Shown: piece after piece, positions 1 to 8,528 of the stretch
How positions within the stretch are numbered: position 1 is the first letter of the stretch
How the letters are laid out: every line of letters begins with the position of its first letter
Assembly: GCF_040545805.1 (NCBI RefSeq)
Contig: NZ_JBEPMO010000013.1
Span: forward strand, 1-64,000
Length of the DNA stretch: 64,000 nucleotides
DNA from: Moheibacter stercoris
GTDB lineage: Bacteria > Bacteroidota > Bacteroidia > Flavobacteriales > Weeksellaceae
Direction of reading: 5' to 3'
Notes under the pieces: model-generated
Databases searched by the model: none
Told to the model about the DNA's origin: nothing
The model's input: only the letters and a program-made list of their open reading frames with translations
Translations under genes and position numbers: made by a program

Positions 1-32
1 CACAAAGCAATTTACTAAAATTGCTTCAATTG

Positions 33-57
33 GGAAAGCTTTGGCTTTCCTTTTTTT
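33..57 (+). terminator. Intrinsic terminator of an upstream gene
   Basis: A perfect 7-bp stem (GGAAAGC / GCTTTCC) with a 4-base loop is followed by seven T residues. It presumably ends a gene lying left of the window. Confidence 0.8.
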
Positions 58-68
58 ATTTATAAAAA

Positions 69-105
69 AGGCTATCTCACTTTTGAGACAGCCTCATTTT
101 TTTTT
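69..105 (+). terminator. Second tandem intrinsic terminator
   Basis: An 11-bp stem with one mismatch (AGGCTATCTCA / TGAGACAGCCT) and a short loop is followed by a T-rich tract. With the hairpin just upstream it makes a double terminator that insulates the sensor kinase gene. Confidence 0.75.
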
Positions 106-172
106 GCATTTCATGTAATAAAACTCGCATTTTATCAAATCAAGGAAAATTCCTAAATTTCCTATATTAGAT

Positions 173-3145
173 TTGTATAAAACTTTCAACATCAAAACAT
201 TTCTACATACATTTTTTTTACTGTTTATTTCACTCTTCTTGCTTTCAAGTTGGGGAAAAGCTCAGCAATATGTCCAAACCCATTACGGAATTAAAGAAGG
301 GTTGAATTCTGCCTTGGTTTATAAAACGGTCAATCTTCCCTCAGGAGAATTATTCATTGCGACACAACGTGGAATTTCTATGTTTGACGGCTATCGATTT
401 ATCAAAAACGAATCCCTTCAATCCCCTACACTGGCTTTGTTTACTACCAATCAACACTTATATTTTTTTGATTCCAATTCTCTTCAATCGACAAAATCCA
501 TTCATGCACAACCAAGTATTTTAGTCGAAACGATCAAAACAGATGACAATCCAAATAATGATCATTTTGAAAACATTTTTGTGGATTCCCAACAAAGAAT
601 TTGGTCTACAGATTTTGAACAATTGAAATATTTTGATCCCAAAACGAATCAAATCAAATCCTATAAAATTTTACCTCAAAATAAAAATCTTCACATCCAT
701 TTAAGCATTCTAGAAGTTAGAAAAGGAGAAATATGGCTTTTTGCACCAAATGGAATTTGGATTTGGGACGAATCAACTTCCAAAGTTCAAAAATTCCAAC
801 ATCCATCTATCAACAACTATCCTATTCAAGCTGCTATTTTGTTAAAAAACGGTACAATTGCCTTGGCTACCAACGAGGGAAGGATTTTCAATTACAATCC
901 CCAGAATCAAGATGTCCAACTGATTTATACTATTCCCTCAAACAAAAGCATCAGAGGTTTGGCTGAAACTGACACTGGATTTTACTTCTTCACTTCGGAA
1001 CAGGTTTACGAATTGAAAAACAACCAACTATTTCCTATTTACAAAACCCAGAAAGGTGAACTCAACCATTTGAATTTTGATCGCACGACAAAAAGTATTT
1101 GGCTATCCTCAACCGATGGATTGATTCAATTAAAACCCATTCATCCTTCTTTAAAAATTTGGCATAATGAAAACTTAAGTTCCCCCATAATTTCATTGGC
1201 AAAAGATTCTAATGGGAAATTATGGGGCATTTCTTCAAACAATGAACTATGGACAATTGAGAATGAAGCCATCAGAAAATTTGCTCAAATCATACCTGGA
1301 AAATTTTATGGAATTCATTCATCCAAAAACTCTTTATTCCTCTCGACCAATCAAGTAATTTATCAATTTAAAAATTCAAAATTTGAGCAATTACCAATTG
1401 AAGTAGATCCAAATCATGAAATCATTTCTTGTTTCATTACTTCTCAAAATGAATTTTGGGTAGTGTATTCGACTAAGGAAATGGATCGCTATTATTGGCC
1501 TAGTTTAGCAAAAAAATCCCAAAAACTACAAAATGAACCGAGTTTTTGGATCGACAATAAATGGCAAGACATACGAATTGATAAAAACAATCGAATTTGG
1601 CTAGCTGGTTGGATGCCCAAAAGTTTTGGAATTACCTATTATAAACCCAATCAGGAATTGTTTTATGACATAGCAGACAAAAAATTGAATACCAATGGAG
1701 GTTTATTTGTTGGCGATTATTTTACGAAAATTGGGTTGAGTCACAAGAAAGAAATGCTTTTCACTGCTTATGGCGGATGGAATTCAACCGATGCCGATGG
1801 GAAACTCAAAAAACGTGTAGATGTACATCAATACGATATTCTGGATGCCCATCTTCGTGGAATTTCTTCTGATCAAAAAGGAAATGTCTATTTTGCTACT
1901 GGCGAAGGTTTGCATGTGTATCGACCAGATTTGGATCAAGTATTTCGATTTTCAATTTTGGATGGTTTTCCTACAGATTATTTGGTTCATTCGTTTCTTC
2001 AAGATGAAAATAATCGCATCTACATTGGGTATGAAGGTGGAATTCTAAGTTTTGATTTGACAACTGCACTTCATTCAGAATTGCAAAACAAATTAAAATT
2101 GACACAAATTTTGGTCAATGGTCAACCAATTGAAATACTTTCAAATGAATTGGTTCTAACCAAAGATCAACGAGATTTGGTGATTCAGTTCAGTGATTTA
2201 TCTTATTTAGCTGAAGATAAAGTTCGTTTCCGATACAAATTTTCAGATGAAGATAATTGGCACGATATTCCGAAACCCGAATTAATATTGAACCATCTTT
2301 CTCCAGGAAAATATGCATTAGAATTCGAAGCAATTGATAATTTAGGAAATAAACAAACGCAAAGTCTTTCCTTTTCCTTTAGAGCCAAACCACCGTTTTT
2401 AAAATCTAAGTTTTTTTATGGCTTATTAATTCTAGGTATTTTCGGATTGATATTCGGAATCAATCAATATTTGTGGAGAAAACGTCATGAAAAACAAGAA
2501 GATTTACGAAAAATCAAAGAGGCTGAAATGAAAACCTTGCGGTCACAAATGAATCCTCATTTCTTGTTCAACACCTTAAATTCTATCAATAGTTATATCA
2601 TTCAAAACGAAACCGAAAATGCAAGTTCCTATTTGACAACCTTTTCAAAATTGATGCGAAACATTTTGGACAATTCCAAACATGAACAAATAACGCTTAA
2701 AAATGAAATTGATTCGTTGAAACTTTATTTGACTTTAGAATCTGTTCGCTTGGAGCATAGTTTTGATTATGTTATATCCATTGATCAATCCATCCAATCA
2801 GAAAACATTTTTGTTCCACCTTTGATCATTCAACCTTTTGCCGAAAATTCCATTTGGCATGGATTACGAACCTTGAAGTCAGGTGGAATGTTGGAAATAT
2901 ATGCTGAACAGCCCGATGAAGAAACCTTGATCTTAAAAATCCAAGACAATGGAATTGGAAGAACCGAAAGTGCCAAACTTAAAAAAACAGAGACCCAACA
3001 TAAATCCTACGGTATTTCAATCACAATTGATCGAATTAAATCCTTAAATCCAGAAAATACAGTTGAAATTTTTGATTTATATGAGAACAATAAACCAAAC
3101 GGAACCTTGGTCATACTAACCTTAAAAATGAAAGACAATGATTAA
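173..3145 (+). CDS. LytS/YehU-type sensor histidine kinase with N-terminal propeller
   Basis: This is a membrane sensor kinase of the Bacteroidota 'two-component regulator propeller' type. An N-terminal signal segment (about residues 8-30) is followed by a large periplasmic region of propeller-like repeats (about 35-650), a Y_Y_Y-like beta domain (about 655-735), one membrane helix (about 746-767), and a His_kinase domain with the MNPHFLFNTLNS phosphoacceptor motif (His796). An ATP-binding DNGIG box lies near residue 923. Its stop overlaps the downstream LytTR regulator by 8 bp, so the two are almost certainly a cognate pair. The start is uncertain: the only early start codon is TTG, and it lies inside a TAGATTTG box that resembles a -7 promoter element. 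The stimulus cannot be read from sequence. Confidence 0.88.
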   Translation: MYKTFNIKTFLHTFFLLFISLFLLSSWGKAQQYVQTHYGIKEGLNSALVYKTVNLPSGELFIATQRGISMFDGYRFIKNESLQSPTLALFTTNQHLYFFDSNSLQSTKSIHAQPSILVETIKTDDNPNNDHFENIFVDSQQRIWSTDFEQLKYFDPKTNQIKSYKILPQNKNLHIHLSILEVRKGEIWLFAPNGIWIWDESTSKVQKFQHPSINNYPIQAAILLKNGTIALATNEGRIFNYNPQNQDVQLIYTIPSNKSIRGLAETDTGFYFFTSEQVYELKNNQLFPIYKTQKGELNHLNFDRTTKSIWLSSTDGLIQLKPIHPSLKIWHNENLSSPIISLAKDSNGKLWGISSNNELWTIENEAIRKFAQIIPGKFYGIHSSKNSLFLSTNQVIYQFKNSKFEQLPIEVDPNHEIISCFITSQNEFWVVYSTKEMDRYYWPSLAKKSQKLQNEPSFWIDNKWQDIRIDKNNRIWLAGWMPKSFGITYYKPNQELFYDIADKKLNTNGGLFVGDYFTKIGLSHKKEMLFTAYGGWNSTDADGKLKKRVDVHQYDILDAHLRGISSDQKGNVYFATGEGLHVYRPDLDQVFRFSILDGFPTDYLVHSFLQDENNRIYIGYEGGILSFDLTTALHSELQNKLKLTQILVNGQPIEILSNELVLTKDQRDLVIQFSDLSYLAEDKVRFRYKFSDEDNWHDIPKPELILNHLSPGKYALEFEAIDNLGNKQTQSLSFSFRAKPPFLKSKFFYGLLILGIFGLIFGINQYLWRKRHEKQEDLRKIKEAEMKTLRSQMNPHFLFNTLNSINSYIIQNETENASSYLTTFSKLMRNILDNSKHEQITLKNEIDSLKLYLTLESVRLEHSFDYVISIDQSIQSENIFVPPLIIQPFAENSIWHGLRTLKSGGMLEIYAEQPDEETLILKIQDNGIGRTESAKLKKTETQHKSYGISITIDRIKSLNPENTVEIFDLYENNKPNGTLVILTLKMKDND

Positions 3146-3878
3146 AGCTATTCTTGTAGACGATGAAAAACACGCCTTGATTACCTTGGAACATCTCCTT
3201 AAAAAAAATGAAGATGTCGAGATTTTAACTTCTGTTCAATCTAGTTTGGAGGCAAAAGAATTAATTGACAAACTTCAACCCGATTTGTTGTTTTTGGATA
3301 TCGAAATGTCCAACTTAAATGGATTTGAATTGTTGCAGCAATTTGATCAAATTCCTTTCAAGGTCATATTTACAACAGCTTACGATCAATACGCCATAAA
3401 AGCATTAAAAATAAACGCATTGGATTATCTTTTAAAACCAATTGATCCTGAAGAACTACGAAATGCATTGGATCGATATATTGAAGATCAAATTTTAACT
3501 TCGGAAGAGCAAATCTCGCATTTGAATCAATTCAAAAATAGTCAGATGACCGATACGCTTGCCTTATCCACAAGCAAAGGTTTGTTTTTCATCAAAATTC
3601 AAGACATCATGTATTTTGAAGCAGATGGCTCGTATACGCATGTGATTTTGAACAATGGTGAATCTCATTTGGTCAGCAAGTCTTTGGCCAATTTTGAAGA
3701 AGTTTTGGATGATGATCCCTTGTTTTTTCGTTCTCACAAATCGCATTTGGTCAATTTAAAATTCATCAAACAATATATAAGAGGAGAAGGTGGAGAACTC
3801 ATCATGCAAAATGGAAAATCGATTGTTTTGAGTCGAATTAAAAAACAAGAATTCCTCAATCTTTTCAAAAAAATCTAA
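3138..3878 (+). CDS. LytTR-family response regulator
   Basis: The protein has an N-terminal receiver domain with the acidic pair Asp8/Asp9, phosphoacceptor Asp54 (LFLDIEM) and Lys100 (LLKPID). A C-terminal LytTR DNA-binding domain (about 140-245) includes the typical 'FFRSHKSHLVNL' stretch. The length of 246 residues is normal for LytR/AgrA regulators. It overlaps the sensor kinase by 8 bp, which implies translational coupling. The kinase presumably phosphorylates it. Target genes are unknown. Confidence 0.93.
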   Translation: MIKAILVDDEKHALITLEHLLKKNEDVEILTSVQSSLEAKELIDKLQPDLLFLDIEMSNLNGFELLQQFDQIPFKVIFTTAYDQYAIKALKINALDYLLKPIDPEELRNALDRYIEDQILTSEEQISHLNQFKNSQMTDTLALSTSKGLFFIKIQDIMYFEADGSYTHVILNNGESHLVSKSLANFEEVLDDDPLFFRSHKSHLVNLKFIKQYIRGEGGELIMQNGKSIVLSRIKKQEFLNLFKKI

Positions 3879-3884
3879 AAAAAA

Positions 3885-3905
3885 ACTCCGAAATCAATTC
3901 GGAGT
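3885..3905. terminator. Bidirectional intrinsic terminator
   Basis: A perfect 8-bp stem (ACTCCGAA / TTCGGAGT) with a 5-base loop sits between convergent genes, with an A run on the left and TTTT on the right. It can serve both the response regulator and the TerC gene. Confidence 0.8.
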
Positions 3906-3917
3906 TTTCGGTTGTTC

Positions 3918-4760
3918 TTACTTTATTTCTGAGTCATCCATTTCAGGATTGTTCAGTTTAATTAGTTTCTTTTTGGACATTTTCATGTTGAGGAATTCCA
4001 CTCCTAACGAGAAGAAAATTGCAAAATAGATATAACCTTTCGGAATGTTGGAAACATGAGATCCAAACATTTCTAAATTGGATAAATGCGCGGCTTCTGC
4101 CAACAACATCACGGCAATCAAAATCAAGAAGGATAAAGCCAACATTTGAATCGTTGGATTGTCATTGACAAATTTACTTACAGGTGCAGCAAAAATCAAC
4201 ATCACCAAAACCGCAATCACAACCGCCGTCACCATAATTGCCATGGCAGCTTCTTGAGAACCAAAATCGGCTGGCGTAACCATTCCTACTGCGGTTAAAA
4301 CACTATCCAACGAAAATACCAAGTCAACGGCTAATATTTGTACGATTACAGCTGTTAAAGTTGTCGCTACTTTTTTAGTCGTGGACGCCTCATTCTGTCC
4401 ATGATCTTCTAATTTGTGGTGAATTTCGGTGACACTCTTGTACAATAAAAAGAGTCCTCCGAGAAAGACTATCAAACTTTGACCCGTAAAACCACCTTTC
4501 ATAAAAGGCAAATCAAAACTCAACCAACCAATAGGTTTTGTAAGTGTCATCAACCAAGATATACCGAATAGAAGTCCAATTCGCATAAACATTGCAAGAA
4601 TCAATCCCACATTACGAGCGGTTCTTTGATCTTTCCCTTTCAGTTTCCCAGAAAGAATTGAAATAAAAACTATGTTATCAATCCCCAATACAATCTCTAA
4701 GAAGGCTAATGTTAACAAGGCCATCCACGCATTGGGTTCCATAAATATACTAAAATCCAT
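3918..4760 (-). CDS. TerC family integral membrane protein
   Basis: A 280-residue protein with about seven hydrophobic helices. It carries the TerC signatures: an acidic 'EIVLGIDN' motif in the first helix (about residues 22-29) and 'VDLVFSLDS' in a central helix. TerC/YkoY proteins are linked to metal (manganese) export or to tellurite resistance. The conserved acidic residues in the membrane fit a metal route. No ter operon partners are nearby, so a stand-alone metal-efflux or metalation role is more likely than tellurite resistance. The substrate is inferred from the family only. Confidence 0.9.
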   Translation of the reverse strand: MDFSIFMEPNAWMALLTLAFLEIVLGIDNIVFISILSGKLKGKDQRTARNVGLILAMFMRIGLLFGISWLMTLTKPIGWLSFDLPFMKGGFTGQSLIVFLGGLFLLYKSVTEIHHKLEDHGQNEASTTKKVATTLTAVIVQILAVDLVFSLDSVLTAVGMVTPADFGSQEAAMAIMVTAVVIAVLVMLIFAAPVSKFVNDNPTIQMLALSFLILIAVMLLAEAAHLSNLEMFGSHVSNIPKGYIYFAIFFSLGVEFLNMKMSKKKLIKLNNPEMDDSEIK

Positions 4761-4850
4761 TGGCTAAAATTTTTCGGAAAAATACAAAAGATTAACGAAG
4801 CAAAAATCAATATATGACGATATAAAGTTATTTTTGTCAAAAATTTTCAA

Positions 4851-5738
4851 TTGATATCAGCTGCACAATTTCGACTACAATTCATTGTATTAATTTGGGG
4901 GTTCACAGGCGTTTTGGGAAAATTAATTTCCATTGATGCTATTCCATTGGTTTGGTATCGTGTATTGGTAGCTGCTTTGGTTTTGTTTGTGATTTTAAAA
5001 GTAAAAAAAATCAATCTCAAATTATCGACCAAAGATTTCACAATGTTATTGGGAATTGGAGTGATCATTGGCTTACATTGGATGGCCTTTTTTGGGGCAA
5101 TCAAAGTTTCCAATGTAGCGGTAGCATTGAGTACCCTTTCAACAGGGGCTTTGTTTTCAGCATTTTTAGAACCCATTTTTTTCAAACGAAAACTCATTCT
5201 TTCTGAAATCATACTTGCCATTGTCGTTTCAGCCTGTATTTTACTTATTTACAATGCAAGTCCAGAATATTGGTTAGGAATCGTTTTGGGAATTATCTGC
5301 AGTTTTCTATCTGCCTTATTTTCTGTTTTAAATGGGAAAATTCACACGAAATTTCCAGCACCCAAAATCATGTTTTACGAAATGATTGGAGGCTGGTTCA
5401 TCGTTTGTGCCTTTCTTCCTTTTTTTGGTGGCTTGGATGCTTTGGTGAGTTTGTCATGGACAGATTTAGGTTTATTGATTGCTTTGGGAAGTCTTTTCAC
5501 CGCTTATCCGATGATTGAATCGGTTAGTTTAATGAAATACATCAGTCCATTTACCTTATTGCTCAATGTCAATTTGGAACCTGTGTATGGAATCATCATC
5601 GCTTATTTAATTTTTGGGGAATCAGAAAAAATGACGCCATTGTTTTATGTAGCAACAGCTATTATGGTCGGTGCAATTGTGGTGAATTCATTGATCAAAG
5701 CACGTCAACAAACTAAACTTCAAAAATTAAATACTTAG
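4851..5738 (+). CDS. EamA/RhaT (DMT) family transporter
   Basis: A 295-residue drug/metabolite transporter with ten predicted helices in two EamA repeats. The N-terminal 'LIWGFTGVLGKL' and 'WYRVLVAALVL' segments are typical of the family. The start is TTG. A TATTTTTG box at 4829-4836 fits a Bacteroidota -7 element and leaves only a short leader. The 3' end overlaps the convergent downstream gene by 4 bp. Substrate unknown; the family exports metabolites such as amino acids or nucleosides. Confidence 0.88.
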   Translation: MISAAQFRLQFIVLIWGFTGVLGKLISIDAIPLVWYRVLVAALVLFVILKVKKINLKLSTKDFTMLLGIGVIIGLHWMAFFGAIKVSNVAVALSTLSTGALFSAFLEPIFFKRKLILSEIILAIVVSACILLIYNASPEYWLGIVLGIICSFLSALFSVLNGKIHTKFPAPKIMFYEMIGGWFIVCAFLPFFGGLDALVSLSWTDLGLLIALGSLFTAYPMIESVSLMKYISPFTLLLNVNLEPVYGIIIAYLIFGESEKMTPLFYVATAIMVGAIVVNSLIKARQQTKLQKLNT

Positions 5739-6472
5739 AACTCTTGAACCAATTCAATCTGATCACCCAATTGTTCTTCTAAATAATCAACCGTGAAAGA
5801 TCGGTGATCGGCGCCCATTAAAAACAAAAATTTTTTACCTGAATTGGCTTGAATAATACGAAGGATATTTTCGGCAATTTTTTGATCTCGTTTCAAATAA
5901 AATTCTGGAATTCCTTTTAATTCCGTATCAGCCATCAAATCCATCATTTGCTTGTAATAAACTCTATTCAACACATCATATCGACCATCGATCATTTCTT
6001 GTGGGCTACTAATCTTAGCTAAATTATTTTTCTCGTTGGAAACATGAGATAAAATGCTCAATTTAGCTTGTACCTCCTGATTTTCTGCCAATTGTTTTCT
6101 TAATTTGATGATCGAACTAATTTCTGGAAAAAAATTTTCAGGCATGGGAATACCTTCAATCTCTTCTCCCAACCAATCAAATCCATAATAAGAAATAGAA
6201 TCAGTTTGAAACAGATATTGATACATTTCAAGTGGATAAAATTTTGATAAGTAGTCTTTATCCAATTTTAAATCTTCAGCTCGAATTTCCACTCCCAAGA
6301 CATCTGGATCGAAATTTTGAATGATTTGAGAAATAGTCTCATAGGGATAATTGGGATTGCTAAGATGACCTTTATGCAACGTACTCAACACCAAAACTTC
6401 TGTTGGTTTTTCTTGGGAATAAAGTTCAAAGTTGGTTAGAAAAAAGCATAATACAAGGAGAAATGATTTCAT
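5735..6472 (-). CDS. Secreted TraB/GumN-like protein
   Basis: After a signal peptide (MKSFLLVLCFFLTN...) the protein shows features of the TraB/GumN/EreA-like fold: an early 'VLSTLHKGH' strand-His motif, 'VLGVEIRAEDL' with a conserved Glu, and a C-terminal 'FLMGADHRSFTVDYL' motif. Family members are putative metal-dependent proteases or esterases acting outside the cytoplasm. The ATG at 6472 is preferred over an upstream TTG because it begins the signal peptide directly. The substrate is unknown and the family call rests on motif pattern, not on alignment. Confidence 0.6.
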   Translation of the reverse strand: MKSFLLVLCFFLTNFELYSQEKPTEVLVLSTLHKGHLSNPNYPYETISQIIQNFDPDVLGVEIRAEDLKLDKDYLSKFYPLEMYQYLFQTDSISYYGFDWLGEEIEGIPMPENFFPEISSIIKLRKQLAENQEVQAKLSILSHVSNEKNNLAKISSPQEMIDGRYDVLNRVYYKQMMDLMADTELKGIPEFYLKRDQKIAENILRIIQANSGKKFLFLMGADHRSFTVDYLEEQLGDQIELVQEF

Positions 6473-6550
6473 AGGATACTGCAATTTTCTGTTAAATTTT
6501 GATTTAACTTATTTGTAGGAGATTTGAGAAAATGTTACAAAACCTATGAA

Positions 6551-7450
6551 TTAATAGGCTTTCTGTCCCATAAAATTTCCTGCTGGATTATAATTTGCCA
6601 CCACAATTTTGGACCCATCTTCACAAGTTGCCATTCCCATACCTACTTGTTTGGTCTTTCTCCAAACCATTTGCGTATAATGTCCTGTTTCGTACCAATT
6701 GGATTCTGTTAAAGCAACATTTTTAAACGTTTCGATTTCGGAATACCACAGTTCAGAAGCTCTCAAAGCATAATTTGTCCCTTCTTCATCAAAACCTTTG
6801 TAAATATTTTCACCAAAAGACGTTTGCCATTCGCCTGTTTTCGGACGATGTATCATTTCACATTGGTTAGAATTCGCCAAATGATCTGCCCAATCTTGCG
6901 CATGTAAGGAAAGTTCGTTGGACCAACTCAAGGGCTCCACTCCTACATCGGAACGGATTTGATTATGAAATGCCAAAGCTTCCTTTGCTTCTTCCATAGT
7001 GATAGGAAACCCAAAATTGGTATATTCCTCTTCCGAAAAAGGAAACAAAGGATTTAATTCTGGTAATTTTTCACGCAACAAATTCCTTGTCAAAGTTTGT
7101 TCAGGTTGAACAAATTGGGCATCAAAAATATAATGCATCAATCCATCTTCACAAATCAACCCATTGAATCTTCCTTTGATGGAAATAATTTCATCATCAA
7201 AAAATTCGTAAATATCCTCACGAATTCCATCCAAACAGATAAAAGACTCTTTTGGTTCTTCATGTAACGTATAACTGATTTTCCCAAAAAACACACATTC
7301 CGAACAGAAATTCACCTCCATATTGGTGTATTTTACTTTCATATTCTTCTCTCCTACCATACTTTTGAGATTGGTAACGCTTTGGGCTTGAAGATGAATA
7401 AGAGAAAAAAGGATAAATAAGCTTAGAATTTGTGTAATAGTTCTTTTCAT
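6551..7450 (-). CDS. Secreted CAP-domain (SCP/PR-1) protein
   Basis: A signal peptide is followed by an unassigned 130-residue domain with a paired 'CSEC' motif, then a C-terminal CAP domain (about 145-299). Visible CAP hallmarks are 'HNQIR', 'WSNELSLHAQDWADHL', 'FGENIY', 'TGHYTQMVW' and 'VVANYNPAGN'. The conserved CAP His/Glu residues are present. Bacterial CAP proteins are extracellular with unclear activity. The gene lies 13 bp after the metallo-hydrolase gene on the same strand, so both are probably co-transcribed. The role of the N-terminal cysteine-bearing region is unknown. Confidence 0.88.
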   Translation of the reverse strand: MKRTITQILSLFILFSLIHLQAQSVTNLKSMVGEKNMKVKYTNMEVNFCSECVFFGKISYTLHEEPKESFICLDGIREDIYEFFDDEIISIKGRFNGLICEDGLMHYIFDAQFVQPEQTLTRNLLREKLPELNPLFPFSEEEYTNFGFPITMEEAKEALAFHNQIRSDVGVEPLSWSNELSLHAQDWADHLANSNQCEMIHRPKTGEWQTSFGENIYKGFDEEGTNYALRASELWYSEIETFKNVALTESNWYETGHYTQMVWRKTKQVGMGMATCEDGSKIVVANYNPAGNFMGQKAY

Positions 7451-7463
7451 AGAATGTTTTGAA

Positions 7464-8372
7464 TTAGATTCTTCCTTGTTCTTTTAATTTCCAATAGCGA
7501 AGAAGTCCAGTCACAGACATCCAACTTGGATTGGCGTATTCATATTTGATTAAATTTTGTTCCGAAACTCCCGCATTGATCAGTTGGGCTTTGGTGTATT
7601 GCATAAATTCTGGAGTGATTTCATCTGGAGTTTTTCCAGAATCGTATTGAGGCTTCATCCAATTTGCCCAATCTTTTAAAATATTTTCCAATTCATCTAA
7701 ATGTTCATTGACTTGATGTATCGGCCCAAAATGCGTCAAATAAAGGGTTTTGGGTTGACAATTTTTTAATTTCTGAATCGAATCCAACCACAATTCTACA
7801 TGGATATCGGGCGGTGGACAAGGTGGAACCACAGGTCCATCCCCAATTTTCACTCCTGCAACATCACCTGTGAATACAACATCTCCAATTTGATAGGCAT
7901 TATGATGAACCGCGTGACCTGGCGTATAATGTACCTGAATTTTCACATCGCCAATCGTGAACACATCGCCATCATCGGCAGGAATCATCAATTCTTCTGA
8001 AATGGGTTCCATATTTCCCCACAATCGATCCATTTCATCTTGGTAGATCATTTTGGCCGAATTCCACAATTTTTCTGGATTGACCAAATGGGGCAAACCA
8101 ATCGGATGAACATAGATTTTCGCGCCATTTTCAGCAAATTTCCAAGCTGCTCCTGCATGATCAAAATGAATATGCGTCAAGAATACATGTTTGATTTCGG
8201 TCCAGTCAAAACCTTTGAAAGCCAAGGCTTCTTTCAAATGTTCAAAGGTTGTTTCAGGACCCGATTCAATTAAAATCAAACCATCATTGGATTGGATAAT
8301 AAAACTTGCAATAGAGGAAGATTCTTCCAAAAAATCTAAATCAATGGTATGTATTTCACCGACTGGTAACAT
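7464..8372 (-). CDS. Metallo-beta-lactamase-fold hydrolase
   Basis: A 302-residue cytoplasmic protein with the full MBL metal site: HIHFDH (His67, His69, Asp71, His72), 'TPGHAVHHN' near residue 150 and 'FTGDVAG' shortly after. The overall layout is that of general MBL-fold hydrolases that cleave thioesters or esters (glyoxalase II-like), with a C-terminal helical extension that may cover the active site. No signal peptide is present. It is the first gene of a likely two-gene unit with the CAP protein. The substrate is not predictable. Confidence 0.88.
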   Translation of the reverse strand: MLPVGEIHTIDLDFLEESSSIASFIIQSNDGLILIESGPETTFEHLKEALAFKGFDWTEIKHVFLTHIHFDHAGAAWKFAENGAKIYVHPIGLPHLVNPEKLWNSAKMIYQDEMDRLWGNMEPISEELMIPADDGDVFTIGDVKIQVHYTPGHAVHHNAYQIGDVVFTGDVAGVKIGDGPVVPPCPPPDIHVELWLDSIQKLKNCQPKTLYLTHFGPIHQVNEHLDELENILKDWANWMKPQYDSGKTPDEITPEFMQYTKAQLINAGVSEQNLIKYEYANPSWMSVTGLLRYWKLKEQGRI

Positions 8373-8528
8373 GTTCTAAAATTTTCAACAAGTTAGGAAA
8401 GAAATTTGGCTTTTGAAATTTTTGAAATTCAATTTCGACTCAAATGATCCTTAAAATTTCTAAACTCTTGAAACTCTTGTATTTTTTTGTCGAATTAAAT
8501 TTTATAGTTTTGAAGACTTAGAAATTCT

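Noticed and set aside
3918..4760. Tellurite-resistance cluster
   Set aside because: Only a TerC-like gene is present, with no terZABDEF partners.
4847..5221. Minus-strand open frame of 124 residues
   Set aside because: It is antisense to the clear EamA transporter gene.
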